A stretch of DNA of 64,000 nucleotides. It comes from Streptomyces vinaceus. Its GTDB lineage: Bacteria; Actinomycetota; Actinomycetes; Streptomycetales; Streptomycetaceae. Location: positions 5,831,501 to 5,895,500 of the forward strand of contig NZ_CP023692.1 in NCBI RefSeq assembly GCF_008704935.1, written 5' to 3'. The position numbers and the translations under genes were made by a program. Below, piece by piece: positions 25,673 through 34,719 of the stretch; position 1 is the stretch's first letter; each line of letters begins with the position of its first letter. The notes under the pieces are model-generated. The model did not search any database. It saw nothing but the letters and a program-made list of their open reading frames with translations, and was not told the DNA's origin.

Positions 25673-27253
25673 ATGAGACGTAACCAGTGGCTTGCGGCCC
25701 CGCTCGGCGCGGCCACCGCCGCCGCACTGCTCAGCGGTTGCGGTTCGACCGGCAGCCCGACCGGCGACGGCGGCAAGGGCGTGGTCATGGGCATATCCGA
25801 CCGGGTCCAGTCCACCGACCCCGCCTCCGGCTACGACGCCGGCTCCTGGCTGCTGTTCAACAACGTCTTCCAGTCCCTGCTGGCCTTCCCCAAGGGCGGC
25901 ACCACGCCCGAGCCCGACGCCGCACAGAGCTGCAACTTCGAGGGCGCCGACAGCAAGCTCTACAAGTGCACCCTGCGCACCGGCCTCAAGTTCAGCAACG
26001 GCCACCCGCTCACCTCCAAGGACGTCAAGTACTCCTTCGAGCGCACGCTGAAGATCAACGACGACAACGGCCCCGCCGTCATGCTGTCGTCGATCGCCGG
26101 CATCGACACCCCCGACGACAAGACCGTCGTCTTCCGCCTCAAGACCTCCGACGCCACCTTCCCCAGCAAGATCGCCTCCGGCGCCGGCTCCATCGTCGAC
26201 CACAGCGAATACCCCGCGGACAAGCTGCGCACCGACAACAAGGCCATCGGCTCGGGCGTCTACAAGCTGGACTCCTTCAACGACAAGAGCGCCGGCTTCT
26301 CCGTCAACGAGAACTACAGCGGCAAGGCCAAGGCCAAGAACACCGGCGTCACCCTCAAGTTCTTCAACGGCGACCAGGCCGGCCTCAAGAAGGTCCTCGA
26401 CACCGGCGACGTCGACTTCGCCTTCCGCGGCCTCGCCGCCAAGGACATCGCCGCCCTGTCCTCCACCAAGACCGGCGACCACAAGGTCGAGGTCGTCCAG
26501 GGCACCGGCGCCGAAGTCGAACACCTCGTCTTCAACATGAACGACCCCGTCGCCGGAAAGCTCCCGATCCGCAAGGCCATCGCCTACCTCGTGGACCGCG
26601 AAGCGATCGTCAAGGACGTCTACGAAGGCACCACGACCTCCCTGTACTCGATCGTCCCCGCCGGCATCGCCGCCCACAACACCGCCTTCTTCGACCGCTA
26701 CGGCGGCAGCCCCCAGCCGAAGAAGGCCGAAGCCGTCCTGCGCGCCGCCGGCATCAAGGACAAGGTGAAGATCACCCTGTACTCGACGACCGGCCGCACC
26801 GGCCCGGCCACCGACCAGGAATTCCAGCTCATCGCCAAGCAGCTCAACGACAGCGGCCTCTTCGAGGCCGACGTCAAGTCCATCGAGTGGACGCAGTACC
26901 AGAAGGACATCCAGGACGGCAAGTACGGCGTCTACGTCAAGGGCTGGGTCCCCGACTACCCCGACGCCGACAGCTTCACCCAGCCGTTCTTCGGCCCCGA
27001 GAGCGTCGTGCACAACAACTACGACAACAAGGAGATCAGCGGGACGATCATCCCGTCGACCTCCACGAAGTCCGACCGCACCGCCGCCAACCCCGACTAC
27101 AACCGCCTCCAGGACATCGTCGCCGACGAGATCCCGCTGCTCCCGCTCTGGCAGAGCAAGCAGTACGCCGTCACCCGCGACAACGTCACCGGCCTGCAGT
27201 GGTCGCTGGACGCCTCCACCGTCTTCCGCTTCTGGGAGATCAGCAAGGGCTGA
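25673..27253 (+). CDS. ABC-type peptide/solute-binding lipoprotein (SBP family 5), copy 2
   Basis: A 526-residue paralogue of the preceding gene, with lipobox LSGC and lipidated Cys23. Many segments match it (NDDNGPAVMLSSI, KTSDATFPSK, GWVPDYPDADSF, IPLLPLWQSKQY), so the pair arose by tandem duplication followed by strong divergence. GAAGGA lies 10 bases before ATG 25673 and 7 bases before an adjacent in-frame GTG at 25670, which may be the true start. The gap between the two genes holds short CGGCA-type repeats. A strong terminator follows, so no transporter gene is co-transcribed. Confidence 0.87.
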   Translation: MRRNQWLAAPLGAATAAALLSGCGSTGSPTGDGGKGVVMGISDRVQSTDPASGYDAGSWLLFNNVFQSLLAFPKGGTTPEPDAAQSCNFEGADSKLYKCTLRTGLKFSNGHPLTSKDVKYSFERTLKINDDNGPAVMLSSIAGIDTPDDKTVVFRLKTSDATFPSKIASGAGSIVDHSEYPADKLRTDNKAIGSGVYKLDSFNDKSAGFSVNENYSGKAKAKNTGVTLKFFNGDQAGLKKVLDTGDVDFAFRGLAAKDIAALSSTKTGDHKVEVVQGTGAEVEHLVFNMNDPVAGKLPIRKAIAYLVDREAIVKDVYEGTTTSLYSIVPAGIAAHNTAFFDRYGGSPQPKKAEAVLRAAGIKDKVKITLYSTTGRTGPATDQEFQLIAKQLNDSGLFEADVKSIEWTQYQKDIQDGKYGVYVKGWVPDYPDADSFTQPFFGPESVVHNNYDNKEISGTIIPSTSTKSDRTAANPDYNRLQDIVADEIPLLPLWQSKQYAVTRDNVTGLQWSLDASTVFRFWEISKG

Positions 27254-27269
27254 CCCGACCCGGTACGGC

Positions 27270-27310
27270 GAAGGGGCCGGCAGCCGCACGATGCGGCAGC
27301 CGGCCCCTTC
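27270..27310. terminator. bidirectional terminator after the SBP pair
   Basis: Perfect 12-bp stem (27270-27281 with 27299-27310) with an inner GCCGC/GCGGC pairing, between convergent genes. Confidence 0.8.
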
Positions 27311-27328
27311 GGCCGTTCCCCGGGCGCG

Positions 27329-28003
27329 TCAGGCCCCCGCGCCCGGCCGCACCAGACCGCTCTCGTACGCGTACACCGCCGCCTGCACCCGGTCACGCAG
27401 ACCCAGCTTCGTCAGCACGTGCCCCACATGCGTCTTCACCGTCGTCTCACTGACGAACAGGTCCGCCGCGATCTCCGCGTTCGACAGGCCGCGCGCCACC
27501 AGCTTCAGCACCTCGACCTCCCGCTCCGTCAACGTGCCCAGCGTGTCCGGCACGCTCTCCTCACCCGACGGCAGGTGCCCCGCGTACTTGTCCAGCAGCC
27601 GCCGCGTGATGCTCGGCGCGAGCATCGCCTCGCCCCCCGCCACCACCCGGATCGCCTGCACCAGCTCCACGGCCGGCGCGTCCTTCAGCAGGAACCCGCT
27701 CGCCCCCGCCCGCAACGCCTCCACCACGTACTCGTCCAGATCAAACGTGGTCAGCACGAGCACCTTCGCCGGACCGTCCCGGCCCGGACCCGTGATCTGC
27801 CGGGTCGCCTCCACCCCGTCCATCCGGGGCATCCGGATGTCCATCAGCACCACGTCGGGCTGCAGCGCCCGTACCTGCTCCAGCGCCTGCAGACCGTCCC
27901 CGGCCTCACCGACGACCGCCAGGTCCTGTTCGGCCTCCAGGATCATCCGGAAGCCGGTGCGCAGCAGCGGCTGGTCGTCGACCAGTAGGACGCGGATCGC
28001 CAC
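27329..28003 (-). CDS. orphan NarL/LuxR-type response regulator
   Basis: A 224-residue two-component regulator. The receiver domain (about 1-120) has the acidic pair in VDDQPLLRTGF, the phospho-acceptor Asp in VVLMDIRMPRMDG, the Thr of VLVLTTFD and the Lys of GFLLKDAP. A LuxR-type helix-turn-helix follows (LTEREVEVLKLVARGLSNAEIA, split by the usual turn before VSETTVKTHVGHVLTKL). No histidine kinase gene is next to it. GTG 28003 starts VAIRVLLVDDQ; the longer in-frame ORF upstream overlaps the nuclease gene and is not typical of the family. Confidence 0.9.
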   Translation of the reverse strand: MAIRVLLVDDQPLLRTGFRMILEAEQDLAVVGEAGDGLQALEQVRALQPDVVLMDIRMPRMDGVEATRQITGPGRDGPAKVLVLTTFDLDEYVVEALRAGASGFLLKDAPAVELVQAIRVVAGGEAMLAPSITRRLLDKYAGHLPSGEESVPDTLGTLTEREVEVLKLVARGLSNAEIAADLFVSETTVKTHVGHVLTKLGLRDRVQAAVYAYESGLVRPGAGA

Positions 28004-28068
28004 GGGGGGTACCTCGTATTCGTACAGCGGCTTCGACGGACCCGCCCCATTCTGCCCTGATCGGCCCC

Positions 28069-28992
<924 letters not shown>

Positions 28993-29179
28993 GGACAAAA
29001 CCCTACGACCCGCCGCCGACAGCGCGCGCATACCATCGACGCCGAGCCCCCTCGCCCTGCATGATCGGAGCATCACACCGCGCTACCAGGGCCCCCACCC
29101 CGCACCGACCGTGCACCTGCACCACACTGGAAGCACCGCCGGCCGCAACCCGCCGGACAGCACCGAACGAAGGACAGCC

Positions 29180-30379
29180 GTGGCAGACACCGACGAAACC
29201 GGCGAGCGCGCAGACAAGCGCTCCGGACCGGGCGGCGGCATCCTCATGGGCCGCCCCTTCGGCGTCCCCGTCTACGTCTCGCCCAGCTGGTTCCTCGTCG
29301 CCGCCCTCATCACCTGGGTCTTCGGCGACCAGCTCGACCGCGTCCTGCCCGACCTCGGCCCGGCCCGCTACCTCGTCTCCCTCTTCTTCGCCGTCGCCTT
29401 CTACGCCTCCGTCCTCGTCCACGAACTCGCCCACACCGTCGCCGCACTCCGCTTCAAACTCCCCGTGCGCCGCATCCAGCTCCAGTTCTTCGGCGGAGTC
29501 TCCGAGATCGAGAAGGAATCCGAGACCCCCGGCCGCGAATTCGTCCTCGCCTTCGTCGGCCCCCTCCTCTCACTCCTGCTCGCCGGCGCCTTCTACCTCG
29601 GCATGGAACTCGTCGACCCGGCCACCGTCCCCGGCGTCCTCCTCGCCGGCCTGATGATCTCCAACCTGCTCGTCGCCGCCTTCAACCTGCTCCCCGGCCT
29701 CCCCCTCGACGGCGGCCGCATGCTCCGCGCCGTCATCTGGGGCATCACCGGCAAACCCATGACCGGAACCGTCGCCGCCGCCTGGGTCGGCCGCGCCCTC
29801 GCCGTCGCCGTCCTCATCGGACTCCCGATGATCACCCACACCGGCGTCCTCGGCACCGGCGCCATCGAGTCCACCGGCATGAACACCGTCATGGACGCCC
29901 TCCTCGCCGCGATCCTCGCCGCCATCATCTGGACCGGCGCCGGCAACAGCCTGCGCATGGCCCGCCTGCGCGAACACCTCCCCGAACTACGCGCCCGCAC
30001 CCTCACCCGCCGCGCCGTCCCCGTCGAGAACGCCACCCCCCTCTCCGAGGCCCTGCGCCGCGCCAACGCCCACGGCGCCCGCGCCATCGTCGTCGTCGAC
30101 GGCCACGGCGACCCCCTCTCCATCGTCCGCGAGAGCGCCATCGCCTCCGTCCCCGAACACCGCCGCCCCTGGGTCGCCGTCAGCACCCTCGCCCAGGACC
30201 TCACCGACGGAATGAAGGTCTCCGCCGAACTCACCGGCGAAGAGCTCCTCGACCACCTGCGCGCCACCCCCGCCACCGAATACCTCGTCCTCGAACCCTC
30301 CGGCGAGATCTACGGCGTCCTGTCCACCCTCGACGTCGAGAAGGCCTTCGTGAAGGCCATGGCACGGCCCCAGTCCTGA
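29180..30379 (+). CDS. M50 site-2-type intramembrane protease with CBS pair
   Basis: A 399-residue membrane protein. Zinc-site HELAH at 81-85 lies in the second or third membrane helix, and the third ligand Asp177 in NLLPGLPLDGGR. Five or six membrane segments span about 30-265, followed by a cytoplasmic CBS-domain pair (about 270-395) that probably senses an adenosyl ligand. Such proteases cleave membrane-bound regulators. GTG 29180 is used because GAAGGA stands 7 bases upstream and the family begins near the GGILMGRPFGVPVYVSPSW segment. trmI starts 18 bases after the stop. Confidence 0.88.
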   Translation: MADTDETGERADKRSGPGGGILMGRPFGVPVYVSPSWFLVAALITWVFGDQLDRVLPDLGPARYLVSLFFAVAFYASVLVHELAHTVAALRFKLPVRRIQLQFFGGVSEIEKESETPGREFVLAFVGPLLSLLLAGAFYLGMELVDPATVPGVLLAGLMISNLLVAAFNLLPGLPLDGGRMLRAVIWGITGKPMTGTVAAAWVGRALAVAVLIGLPMITHTGVLGTGAIESTGMNTVMDALLAAILAAIIWTGAGNSLRMARLREHLPELRARTLTRRAVPVENATPLSEALRRANAHGARAIVVVDGHGDPLSIVRESAIASVPEHRRPWVAVSTLAQDLTDGMKVSAELTGEELLDHLRATPATEYLVLEPSGEIYGVLSTLDVEKAFVKAMARPQS

Positions 30380-30385
30380 AGCCAA

Positions 30386-30391
30386 TACACT
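30386..30391 (+). promoter_or_regulatory. -10 hexamer TACACT, leaderless start of trmI
   Basis: TACACT ends 6 bases before ATG 30398, placing the predicted transcript start at the start codon. No Shine-Dalgarno sequence is seen. Confidence 0.5.
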
Positions 30392-30397
30392 GGTCAC

Positions 30398-31294
30398 ATG
30401 TCCGAACCGACCGGTGCCGCCCGCCGACGCGGGCCCTTCGAGGTCGGGGACCAGGTTCAGCTCACCGACCCCAAGGGCCGCCACTACACGTTCACGCTCG
30501 AAGCCGGGAAGAATTTCCACACCCACAAGGGTTCCTTCCCGCACGACGAGCTGATCGGCTCCCCCGAAGGAAGCGTCGTCCGTACCACGGGCAACGTCGC
30601 CTACCTCGCGCTGCGTCCCCTGCTCCCCGACTATGTCCTGTCCATGCCCCGCGGCGCCGCCGTGGTCTACCCCAAGGACGCGGGCCAGATCCTGGCCTTC
30701 GCCGACATCTTCCCCGGCGCCCGCGTCGTGGAAGCGGGAGTGGGCTCCGGCTCCCTGAGCAGCTTCCTGCTGCGCGCCATCGGCGACCAGGGCATGCTCC
30801 ACAGCTACGAGCGCCGCGCGGACTTCGCCGAGATCGCCACCGCCAACGTCGAGCGCTACTTCGGCGGCCCCCACCCCGCGTGGAAGCTGACCGTGGGCGA
30901 CCTCCAGGACAACCTGGACGAGACCGACGTCGACCGCGTGATCCTCGACATGCTCGCCCCCTGGGAGTGCCTGGACGCGGTCAAGAAGGCCCTCGTCCCC
31001 GGCGGCATCCTCTGCTGCTACGTGGCCACCACCACCCAGCTCTCCAAGACGGTCGAGTCCATCCGCGAGATCGGCTGCTTCGCCGAGCCGCAGCCCTGGG
31101 AATCGATGATCCGCAACTGGCACGTCGAGGGCCTCGCCGTCCGCCCCGACCACCGGATGATCGGCCACACCGGCTTCCTCGTCACCGCCCGCCGCCTCGC
31201 GGACGGCGTCGAGCCCCCCATGCGCCGCCGCCGCCCCGCCAAGGGCGCCTACGGCGAGGACTACGACGGACCCGGCAGCGACCGCTCCGCCTAG
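30398..31294 (+). CDS. trmI: tRNA (adenine-58-N1)-methyltransferase TrmI
   Basis: A 298-residue Rossmann-fold methyltransferase that makes m1A58 in the T-loop of tRNA. The N-terminal beta domain (about 10-65) contains the family's FHTHKGSFPHDELIG; the SAM-binding motif is VVEAGVGSGSLS (about 110-121); the catalytic region is VILDMLAPWECL. The C-terminal 30 residues are basic and probably flexible. Close relatives (for example the M. tuberculosis enzyme) also sit next to the Pup-proteasome genes. It has its own leaderless-type promoter and a strong terminator. Confidence 0.94.
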   Translation: MSEPTGAARRRGPFEVGDQVQLTDPKGRHYTFTLEAGKNFHTHKGSFPHDELIGSPEGSVVRTTGNVAYLALRPLLPDYVLSMPRGAAVVYPKDAGQILAFADIFPGARVVEAGVGSGSLSSFLLRAIGDQGMLHSYERRADFAEIATANVERYFGGPHPAWKLTVGDLQDNLDETDVDRVILDMLAPWECLDAVKKALVPGGILCCYVATTTQLSKTVESIREIGCFAEPQPWESMIRNWHVEGLAVRPDHRMIGHTGFLVTARRLADGVEPPMRRRRPAKGAYGEDYDGPGSDRSA

Positions 31295-31327
31295 ACCCCG
31301 CGGCGGCCGCCCGGCCCACCCAACACC

Positions 31328-31381
31328 AAGGCGCTGTGGCGCAGTTCCCCGGACGATCCGGGAACTGAGCCACAGCGCCTT
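31328..31381 (+). terminator. strong terminator after trmI
   Basis: Perfect 13-bp outer stem (31328-31340 with 31369-31381) with an inner 8-bp stem (31342-31349 with 31360-31367), followed by TTT. It is the most canonical intrinsic terminator in the window. Confidence 0.88.
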
Positions 31382-31505
31382 TTCGTTGTCCCACCAGCGA
31401 CCCCCCATACCGGCCCCAGCCGACACGGACCCGGCCGTTCCGCCCCGGTGTGAGGTGTGGCACGATGCTGGCTCCCCGTCACCCCTCGCACAGGAGACAC
31501 CCCGC

Positions 31506-32117
31506 GTGCCGCACCGCCCCGCCGAGCTGACGCCGACACCGGAATTCCTGCCCCACAGCGGCGCCCGGCCGCTCCACTGGCTCGCCACGGCCACCGCCAT
31601 GGCCGGCGTCGTGGCCCTCGCGGGACTCGTCCAGCCCGACGCCTCCGCCACCGGCCACGCCGGCCCCGCAAGCGCCTCCGCGGCCCCCGCGAGCGGCCCT
31701 CAGGCCGCCGCCCCCGACGCGGCGGCCGTCACCTACCCGCTGGACTGCAAGGGCCTGCCGACGGCCGTCACGGCCACCGCCCAGGGCGACCTCGACGGCG
31801 ACGGCCGCCCCGAGACGGTCGCCGCCGTACGCTGCGACGCCGGATCCGGCACCCCGCCCCACGCGATCTACGTACTCGCCCAGGACAAGACCCCCGGCGC
31901 GGCCCCCAGGATCGTCGCCACCCTGCTGGAGGCCGGGAAACGACAAACCGCCGCCGATCTCACGATCAGCGACGGAGTCGTCACCGCCAGCCTCCTCGGC
32001 TACTCCTCGCCCCAGGTGCCCCGCTACAGCCCCGACGTGAAACAGCTCGCCAAGTGGCGCTGGAGCGGCGGAAAATTCCGCCAGGAGCTGACGAACTCAG
32101 ACGCCAGGAGTGTTTGA
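31506..32117 (+). CDS. membrane-anchored secreted hypothetical protein
   Basis: A 203-residue protein with a hydrophobic segment at about 30-45 (WLATATAMAGVVALAGLV), an Ala/Pro/Ser-rich linker and an extracytoplasmic part containing GDLDGDGRPETVAAVRC, a calcium-binding FG-GAP-like pattern. Two Cys (in YPLDCKGL and VRCDAG) could form a disulfide. AGGAG ends 9 bases before GTG 31506. Function unknown. Its stop lies 4 bases from that of the convergent ferredoxin gene. Confidence 0.7.
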   Translation: MPHRPAELTPTPEFLPHSGARPLHWLATATAMAGVVALAGLVQPDASATGHAGPASASAAPASGPQAAAPDAAAVTYPLDCKGLPTAVTATAQGDLDGDGRPETVAAVRCDAGSGTPPHAIYVLAQDKTPGAAPRIVATLLEAGKRQTAADLTISDGVVTASLLGYSSPQVPRYSPDVKQLAKWRWSGGKFRQELTNSDARSV

Positions 32118-32121
32118 ACCG

Positions 32122-32442
32122 TCACTCCGCGTCCGGACCGAACACCTCGACCCTGTCCGAAACGCGCCTTACGTGGATGCAGTCACCCGGGCACTCCTTC
32201 GCCGAGTCCACCACGTCCTGCAGCAGCGTCAGGGGAACCGGAGTCGTCGCCCCCGCCTCCACCAGAAGCTCGTCCTCAGGGCTCTTCACGTACGCCAGAC
32301 CATCGATGTCCAGCTCGAACACCTCCGGCGCGTACTGCACACAGATGCCGTCACCGGTGCACAGGTCCTGGTCGATCCAGACCTCTAGCGGCTCGCCGGC
32401 CTGCCCGGCACCACCCGTGGGAGCCTCCTGCTGCACGGTCAT
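32122..32442 (-). CDS. small ferredoxin (3Fe-4S/4Fe-4S type)
   Basis: A 106-residue cytoplasmic electron carrier. Cys28 and Cys34 lie in DLCTGDGICVQYAPEVF (C-x5-C, as in 3Fe-4S ferredoxins with Asp31 in place of a ligand). The second half has Cys84 followed by Pro and an extra Cys88 (KECPGDCIHV), which most single-cluster 3Fe-4S ferredoxins lack. Redox partner unknown; in Streptomyces such ferredoxins often feed cytochromes P450, none of which is nearby. The protein is acidic overall. Confidence 0.88.
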   Translation of the reverse strand: MTVQQEAPTGGAGQAGEPLEVWIDQDLCTGDGICVQYAPEVFELDIDGLAYVKSPEDELLVEAGATTPVPLTLLQDVVDSAKECPGDCIHVRRVSDRVEVFGPDAE

Positions 32443-32706
32443 ATCTCCTGCCGTTCCCTGCGCTCAGTGATCCGTTTCCGCCACAAGCCGCGGCAAGTCG
32501 CGCGGGCCCTGACGGGTGTTGAACACTTCGACCTTACAACCGGCCGCTTTCCGATGTTGATGGGTGGGTATTTCCTTGGCGTGAGGGAGTACGCAAGGGT
32601 GAAGATCGGACACACCTCTACCGTCTTTGTGATCTAGGGGTTTCAATCACCACCAGCCCAGGTAGGGTCAGGAAGCGTCCAGCTCCCCTTGGAGGAGGTG
32701 AGGACC

Positions 32707-34473
32707 GTGGCAGCCCACGACGACGACATCAACCGCGGCATCCGGCCGGGGCGAGGGTCTGAGGACCCCGCAGGCCAGGTTGCCTATCTCGAGCAGGAAA
32801 TCGCCGTCCTGCGACGTAAGCTCGCCGACTCTCCGCGACACACGAGGATTCTCGAAGAGCGGATCGTCGAGCTCCAGACAAACCTGGCCGGCGTCTCCGC
32901 GCAAAACGAGCGACTGGCAAATACGCTCCGTGAGGCCCGCGACCAGATCGTCGCACTCAAGGAGGAAGTCGACCGGCTCGCACAGCCGCCGGCCGGTTTC
33001 GGTGTCTTCCTTCAGGCGAACGAAGACGGCACCGTCGACATCTTCACCGGCGGCCGAAAGCTCCGCGTGAACGTCAGCCCCAGCGTCGAACCGGAAGACC
33101 TCCGGCGCGGCCAGGAGGTCATGCTCAACGAGGCCCTCAACGTGGTCGAGGCCATGGAGTTCGAACGGGCCGGGGACATCGTCACCCTCAAGGAGATCCT
33201 TGAGGACGGCGAGCGCGCCCTGGTGGTCGGGCACACCGACGAGGAGAGGGTGGTGAGGCTCGCCGAGCCGCTCCTGGACATCACCATCCGCCCCGGCGAC
33301 GCCCTCCTGCTCGAACCCCGCTCCGGCTACGTCTACGAGGTCGTCCCCAAGAGCGAGGTCGAGGACCTGGTCCTCGAAGAGGTCCCCGACATCGACTACG
33401 ACAAGATCGGCGGCCTGGGAGACCAGATCGAACTGATCCGCGACGCGGTCGAACTCCCGTACCTCTACCCCGACCTCTTCAAGGAACACGAACTGCGGCC
33501 CCCGAAGGGCATCCTGCTCTACGGCCCCCCCGGCTGCGGCAAGACGCTCATCGCCAAGGCAGTGGCCAACTCCCTTGCCAAGAAGGTCGCCGAAGTGACC
33601 GGACAGGCCCAGGGCAAGTCCTACTTCCTGAACATCAAGGGCCCCGAACTCCTCAACAAGTACGTCGGCGAGACCGAGCGGCACATCCGCCTCGTCTTCC
33701 AGCGTGCCCGCGAGAAGGCCAGCGAGGGCACCCCCGTCATCGTCTTCTTCGACGAGATGGAATCCCTCTTCCGCACCCGCGGATCCGGCGTCAGCTCGGA
33801 CGTGGAGAACACCATCGTCCCCCAGCTGCTCGCCGAGATCGACGGCGTGGAGGGCCTGGAGAACGTCATCGTGATCGGCGCCTCCAACCGCGAGGACATG
33901 ATCGACCCGGCCATCCTGCGCCCCGGCCGGCTCGACGTGAAGATCAAGATCGAGCGCCCCGACGCCGAAGCGGCGAAGGACATCTTCGCCAAGTACCTCA
34001 AGGCCTCGCTGCCGCTCCACACCGACGACCTCACCGAACACTCCGGCTCGCCCGAGGTCGCCGTCCACAGCATGATCCAGACCGTCGTCGAGCAGATGTA
34101 CGCCGAAACCGAGGAAAACCGCTTCCTTGAGGTCACGTACGCCAACGGCGACAAGGAAGTCCTGTACTTCAAGGACTTCAACTCCGGCGCCATGATCCAG
34201 AACATCGTGGACCGGGCCAAGAAGATGGCCATCAAGGCCTTCCTCGAACACAACCAGAAGGGCCTGCGGGTCTCCCACCTCCTCCAGGCCTGCGTGGACG
34301 AGTTCAAGGAGAACGAGGACCTGCCCAACACCACCAACCCCGACGACTGGGCCCGGATCTCCGGCAAGAAGGGCGAGCGGATCGTATTCATCCGCACACT
34401 CGTCACCGGAAAGCAGGGCGCGGACACCGGACGCTCCATCGACACGGTGGCAAACACCGGTCAGTACCTCTGA
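32707..34473 (+). CDS. arc: proteasome-associated AAA ATPase Arc (Mpa homologue)
   Basis: A 588-residue hexameric ring ATPase that recognises pupylated proteins, unfolds them and feeds them to the 20S proteasome. Coiled coil at about 25-92 (the Pup-binding part), two OB folds (about 96-220), AAA domain with Walker A GPPGCGKT (273-280) and Walker B VIVFFDE (344-350), arginine finger region ILRPGRLD, and C-terminal GQYL with the penultimate Tyr needed for docking to the proteasome. GTG 32707 follows GGAGGAGG by 8 bases. A perfect terminator separates it from dop. Confidence 0.96.
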   Translation: MAAHDDDINRGIRPGRGSEDPAGQVAYLEQEIAVLRRKLADSPRHTRILEERIVELQTNLAGVSAQNERLANTLREARDQIVALKEEVDRLAQPPAGFGVFLQANEDGTVDIFTGGRKLRVNVSPSVEPEDLRRGQEVMLNEALNVVEAMEFERAGDIVTLKEILEDGERALVVGHTDEERVVRLAEPLLDITIRPGDALLLEPRSGYVYEVVPKSEVEDLVLEEVPDIDYDKIGGLGDQIELIRDAVELPYLYPDLFKEHELRPPKGILLYGPPGCGKTLIAKAVANSLAKKVAEVTGQAQGKSYFLNIKGPELLNKYVGETERHIRLVFQRAREKASEGTPVIVFFDEMESLFRTRGSGVSSDVENTIVPQLLAEIDGVEGLENVIVIGASNREDMIDPAILRPGRLDVKIKIERPDAEAAKDIFAKYLKASLPLHTDDLTEHSGSPEVAVHSMIQTVVEQMYAETEENRFLEVTYANGDKEVLYFKDFNSGAMIQNIVDRAKKMAIKAFLEHNQKGLRVSHLLQACVDEFKENEDLPNTTNPDDWARISGKKGERIVFIRTLVTGKQGADTGRSIDTVANTGQYL

Positions 34474-34483
34474 TCGAACAGGG

Positions 34484-34518
34484 CGGCTGCGGGTGCCCTG
34501 CCCGGGCACCCGCAGCCG
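34484..34518 (+). terminator. terminator after arc
   Basis: Perfect 15-bp stem (34484-34498 with 34504-34518, loop 5), followed by T-containing sequence. Confidence 0.85.
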
Positions 34519-34600
34519 ACTGCTTTACCGACTGCTTTTCAGCCGGTGACGGAGTGAAGTCAATGACTGAAATGATCTCCCCACCAGCGCGGAGTGGTTC

Positions 34601-34606
34601 TAGGCT
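34601..34606 (+). promoter_or_regulatory. candidate -10 (TAGGCT) for dop
   Basis: TAGGCT lies 113 bases before the dop start. The predicted leader contains a hairpin with arms 34681-34688 and 34691-34698, near the AAGGAGG ribosome binding site. Confidence 0.4.
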
Positions 34607-34719
34607 CTTCCGTACCGCCGGTCGCGCAGTGCGGGGACGGGCACCGCACACGCACCGGAGCACCAGCGGTACTTGAGCGCCGCTCCCGAACGGGAGCGCC
34701 GCCGGGCAAGGAGGGCCGC

